64,000 bases of DNA from Pelobium manganitolerans. Its GTDB lineage: Bacteria; Bacteroidota; Bacteroidia; Sphingobacteriales; Sphingobacteriaceae. The stretch's first letter is position 1; each line of letters opens with the position of its first letter. Positions 61,390 through 64,000 of this stretch are shown piece by piece. The notes beneath the pieces are model-generated. The model was not told the DNA's origin. It saw only the letters and a program-made list of their open reading frames with translations, and did no database searches. The position numbers and the translations under genes were made by a program. The stretch lies in the NCBI RefSeq assembly GCF_003609575.1, contig NZ_MBTA01000028.1:62001-126000 (forward strand), in the 5' to 3' direction.

Positions 61390-61671
61390 CGAGAAGAAAA
61401 GCAATGCAAGTCCGCATTGCTTTTTTTGTTTTTATGGATATTTCAATCACACGAAATTTTATTGAAGCGCTGCTTAGGCATCCCGGTTGGCTAACCGGGA
61501 GGGTCCCTGGTTCGAGCCCAGGCTTGGGAGCGAGAAGAAAAGCAATGCAAGTCCGCATTGCTTTTTTTGTTTTTAGGGATATTTCAATCACACGAAATTT
61601 TATTGAAGCGCTGCTTAGGCATCCCGGTTGTCTAACCGAGAGGGTCCCTGGTTCGAGCCCAGGCTTGGGAG
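61390..61671 (+). repeat. tandem array of tRNA-Asn 3'-half copies with terminators
   Basis: Two complete 141-bp units (61390-61530, 61531-61671) and a further terminator. Each unit carries the terminator AGCAATGC...GCATTGCT with T-run, a 40-base spacer, a reduced D-arm-like GCTGCTTAGGCA, a stem TCCCGGTT with four-base loop and AACCGGGA in place of the anticodon arm (61481-61500; one mismatch in unit 2), then an intact T-arm and 3' acceptor strand. Unit size differs from the Arg array, but the design is the same. Confidence 0.92.
61400..61427 (+). terminator. terminator of tRNA-Asn (first of three copies)
   Basis: AGCAATGC (61400-61407), a 6-base loop, GCATTGCT and T-run. Recurs in each unit of the array. 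Confidence 0.8.
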
Positions 61672-61980
61672 CAGGATGAAAAGTAATGCACGTCCGCATT
61701 GCTTTTTTGTTTCAATTGATTTTTTAGATCAGATAGATTAAAAAAACATTTTCCGATCCCGCACGCTACCATCACCCGTCCATCTTCCACCATTCTTCGG
61801 GAAAATGGGGTTATTTCTCGAAGCGGTCCCGAAGAAGCCTCGAAGAAAAACCGCAAAATGTGGCAAATCCCGGCAAAATTCGGCAAAACACAGTAAAATC
61901 CGGTAATACGCTTTTAAATTTTCGGCTTTTTGGATATTTTGCCAAATTAACACCTAACATTTTTAACAAATCATGCTTCA
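61672..61980. other. gene-free stretch with a 10-base phased repeat
   Basis: After the last terminator copy this stretch has no plausible gene. Its main feature is a six-unit direct repeat at 61851-61910. A short open frame on the minus strand across it has no protein features. Confidence 0.5.
61851..61910. repeat. six degenerate 10-bp direct repeats, consensus CGGCAAAATC
   Basis: Consecutive units CCGCAAAATG, TGGCAAATCC, CGGCAAAATT, CGGCAAAACA, CAGTAAAATC and CGGTAATACG, with no gaps. The period equals one helical turn, so a protein could bind all units on the same DNA face. It lies about 70 bases before the GH43 remnant. Confidence 0.6.
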
Positions 61981-62402
61981 CCGAACTTATCTAAAACTAA
62001 ATACTATTGGTATGGCGTAAATGATAAGCAGGCAGACGAATACCGCGAAAACCCATCGGTAACAACCAAAGGCGTGTCTTTGCAGTCGGTGCCCTGCTAT
62101 AGTTCTACCGATTTGGTGAATTGGAAATTGGAAGCTGATGTTCTTACTCGGGACGAACTGATGAAGCATACGCGCCCCGTATTGGGTGGGCTGTTTAGGC
62201 GTCGCTTACCTCGCCGAAACAAAGCAATACGCCATGTTTGTGCAGTGCGGCCGCGAGGTTTTAAGTCGCTGTTGCTGATAGTCCAGCCGGCGCATTTACT
62301 TGGCATCAGAGCATAAACATGACGGATATGATTGGGACTTCAAACACCGGAGACCAAACCGTTTTTACAGATGACGATATAACGCTGATCAGAAATCGGT
62401 GA
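61981..62402 (+). pseudogene. glycoside hydrolase family 43 remnant, frameshifted and truncated
   Basis: Three frames carry consecutive GH43-like pieces: KTKYYWYGVNDKQADEYREN and VPCYSSTDLVNWKLEADVLT (62002-62180), then WVGCLGVAYLAETKQYAMF with VQ (from 62183), then MIGTSNTGDQTVFTDDD (from 62328). The signal peptide and first strands are missing, as is everything after the third piece, and in-frame stops lie between. A dead relic of a polysaccharide-degrading gene, near the intact GH5 gene. Confidence 0.8.
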
Positions 62403-62418
62403 TAAGTTGCAAAACTCA

Positions 62419-62640
62419 TTATCGTACTTGGATAATTTTTACAGGGCAGGCGTTTGCTACGTTAGTGCTTGTTTCAAAATCGCTTTGGTGTATAGGTCTA
62501 ATTAAAATATTCTTCTTATTTGCAGCGTGCAACAGGGTAGCTTTACCATCTTTCATAGACATGCGCCAGTATTCTGGTTGCAGCTCTTCGCAAATGCCAC
62601 AGCCAATACATTTTTCGCGGTATTGTATTAGTTTAGCCAT
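62419..62640 (-). CDS. single-cluster ferredoxin
   Basis: A 73-residue protein: KCIGCGICEELQPEYWRMS and the distal NACPVKIIQVR provide four Cys for one 4Fe-4S cluster (CxxCxxC plus CP). Its ATG overlaps the 3' end of the U32 gene by 8 bases, so translation is coupled. It is likely an electron donor or cluster partner for that protein. Confidence 0.87.
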   Translation of the reverse strand: MAKLIQYREKCIGCGICEELQPEYWRMSMKDGKATLLHAANKKNILIRPIHQSDFETSTNVANACPVKIIQVR

Positions 62641-63874
62641 CGTTGGCTACAAGTTTATAAAGCCTGTCTTTGCCGGACACCTTGTAAGGAAATTTAAAGG
62701 TAATTTTATCGCCTTTTGTAGCTTTCTCTGCTAAAACACCGTTTACCGTCAAGGTTTTAACAAGTTCTTTTACCGCCCCAATCTCAGCTCCGGTAATCAT
62801 CAAAGTATCGTTAGCTTTTAAGCTTCCGGTTTCAATTAAAAACTCGGCAACGTTAATTTTTGGATAATATTTAGTTCCGCGTCCTAAATAAACTTTTTTC
62901 TCTGTAGCCACAGATCCCGGCTTGCTGGTCCACGCGCCCAATTGATTACCTAAATAATAGCCTTCCCAAAAACCACGGTTGTACACCGCCGAGAGCTCCG
63001 TCATCCATTGCTCCACTTTTTCCAGACTATAAGTTCCCGCTTCAACGGCGTCCAATGCTTCACGGTAGCATTTTGTAACCGCATAAACATAATCTGGTCC
63101 TTTGCTTCGCCCTTCTATTTTAAAAACAGACGCGCCACTATTTACCAGCTGGTCTAAAATATTAATGGTGCACAAATCTTTTGGCGACATGATATACTCG
63201 TTGTCAACCACCAGCTCTCGCCCGGTTTCCAAGTCGGTCACCTTATACGGGTGCCTGCATTCTTGCGTGCAGGCGCCACGGTTTGCTGACGCGTTTTGCG
63301 CATGTAAACTTAAATAGCACTTACCAGAAACAGCCATGCACAAAGCACCGTGTACAAAAATTTCTATCTTCAAAGGTTTGCCCGATAAACCTTTTAGTTG
63401 GCGCCGACCAATCTCTTTGCAAATATCACTAACTTGGGATAGCGTAAGTTCGCGCGCTAAAACAATTAAATCTGCCGAATCAGCGAAAAACGCGGCAGCT
63501 TCAATATTGCTAACATTTGCCTGGGTAGAAATATGTAGCGGAATGTTTAGTAGCTTACATTGGTTAATTACAGCAAAATCAGACGCTATTACCGCATCAA
63601 TTTCATGTTTTTTTACCGCTTGCAAAATGAGCTGCAAAAGTTTGATGTCATGGTTGTACATCACGGTATTTAAGGTGATGTAGCATTTTAGGCCATGGGT
63701 TTTACAAAGAAAAGAAATCTGTTCCAGGTCTGCCAACACAAATGATCGCACAGATTTTGCACGCATGTTCAATTGCTCTACGCCAAAATAAACCGCATCA
63801 GCGCCGGCATTTATTGCGGCTTGTAAGCATTCAAAAGATCCCGCAGGCGCCAGTAGCTCAACTTTTCGTCCCAT
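62633..63874 (-). CDS. U32 family protein (TrhP/YegQ-like tRNA hydroxylase or peptidase-like)
   Basis: A 413-residue protein. N-terminal TIM-barrel block VELLAPAGSFECLQAAINAGADAVYFG, middle ISTQANVSNIEAAAFF and VLARELTLSQV, then the U32 signature EIFVHGALCMAVSGKCYLS with NRGACTQECRHPYKV, giving four Cys suited to an Fe-S cluster. Relatives hydroxylate U34 of tRNA (TrhP) or C2501 of 23S rRNA (RlhA); older annotations call them peptidases. Coupled to a ferredoxin gene. Confidence 0.88.
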   Translation of the reverse strand: MGRKVELLAPAGSFECLQAAINAGADAVYFGVEQLNMRAKSVRSFVLADLEQISFLCKTHGLKCYITLNTVMYNHDIKLLQLILQAVKKHEIDAVIASDFAVINQCKLLNIPLHISTQANVSNIEAAAFFADSADLIVLARELTLSQVSDICKEIGRRQLKGLSGKPLKIEIFVHGALCMAVSGKCYLSLHAQNASANRGACTQECRHPYKVTDLETGRELVVDNEYIMSPKDLCTINILDQLVNSGASVFKIEGRSKGPDYVYAVTKCYREALDAVEAGTYSLEKVEQWMTELSAVYNRGFWEGYYLGNQLGAWTSKPGSVATEKKVYLGRGTKYYPKINVAEFLIETGSLKANDTLMITGAEIGAVKELVKTLTVNGVLAEKATKGDKITFKFPYKVSGKDRLYKLVANDG

Positions 63875-63896
63875 AGAAATCGTCAGATAAATGGAG

Positions 63897-63904
63897 CAAA
63901 GCTA
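63897..63904 (-). promoter_or_regulatory. -7 element of the U32-ferredoxin operon
   Basis: On the minus strand TAGCTTTG, an exact TAnnTTTG, 23 bases before the ATG. A 7-bp hairpin (CGCATTC...GAATGCG) lies just upstream at 63911-63931, where a -33 element would be expected. Confidence 0.4.
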
Positions 63905-64000
63905 TTGGCCCGCATTCCTAAGCAGAATGCGTAATATTTTACGGTTTATTGATTTTGGTCATTTTTCTGGAGAAGGTTATTTATTCTAAAAATTAATGTC

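Noticed and set aside
61355-61886. Open frames across the tRNA-Asn array on both strands (for example a repeated PKPGLEPGTL motif)
   Set aside because: They arise because the 141-bp unit is a multiple of three and are translations of tRNA and terminator sequence, with no protein family features.

Overview
The window looks like chromosomal DNA of a Sphingobacteriaceae-type Bacteroidetes (Pedobacter or a close relative). The evidence is internal: Bacteroidetes-style promoters (TAnnTTTG at -7, TTTG or TTG at -33), surface lipoproteins with Cys-Lys-Lys-Asp-Asp export signals, a TonB-linked beta-barrel protein, DUF3857/transglutaminase and M56-TonB proteins, and a Bacteroidetes-type dcw cluster lacking ddl. 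No rRNA, phage, complete insertion sequence or CRISPR array was seen.

Layout. 1-14.9 kb: universal stress protein, dihydrolipoamide dehydrogenase, a TonB-receptor stub, an old yellow enzyme, a DUF3857/transglutaminase pair, a large beta-barrel protein, and an ABC/GntR (YtrA-type) operon. 15-20.3 kb: tRNA-Ala with a GIY-YIG gene and a copied tRNA 3' half, small lipoproteins (one broken), a 2OG oxygenase, a 49-residue membrane protein missed by length cut-offs, a DUF4403 lipoprotein and a phosphoethanolamine-transferase fragment. 20.6-22.8 kb: pgk, then an antitoxin next to a wrecked YoeB-like toxin. 22.8-38.7 kb: the dcw division and cell-wall cluster (mraZ, rsmH, ftsL-like, ftsI, murE, mraY, murD, ftsW, murG, murC, ftsQ, ftsA, ftsZ), with a three-repeat MraZ box in front and three DnaA-box-like 9-mers before ftsZ. 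38.8-42.8 kb: an alpha-oxoamine synthase, DUF4112, and a BlaI/M56 pair. 43-52.1 kb: L-rhamnose catabolism (rhaT, rhaEW, rhaI, rhaB) followed by L-lactate oxidation (lutABC), which together would take rhamnose to DHAP and pyruvate. 52.2-59.2 kb: carA, panB, queG, a HAD phosphatase, DUF1573 and a fused E1 alpha/beta dehydrogenase. 59.3-62.4 kb: tRNA-Met, tRNA-Arg and tRNA-Asn; the last two are followed by tandem arrays of damaged tRNA copies, around a GH5 gene and a GH43 remnant. 62.4-63.9 kb: a ferredoxin overlapping a U32-family protein.

The most unusual pattern is shared by three unrelated tRNA genes (Ala, Arg, Asn). Each is followed by one or more copies of its own 3' half in which the anticodon arm is altered or replaced by a C/G-rich hairpin (CCCG...CGGG type) while the T-arm region and 3' acceptor strand are kept. 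The Arg and Asn copies form regular tandem arrays (110/111 bp and 141 bp), and each unit carries its own terminator hairpin. The Ala copy lies beyond a GIY-YIG nuclease gene whose stop codon overlaps the copy. I do not recognise this as a named system. A second notable point is murD, whose apparent 5' end is made of a dispersed palindromic repeat that may supply both the ribosome-binding site and a GTG start.
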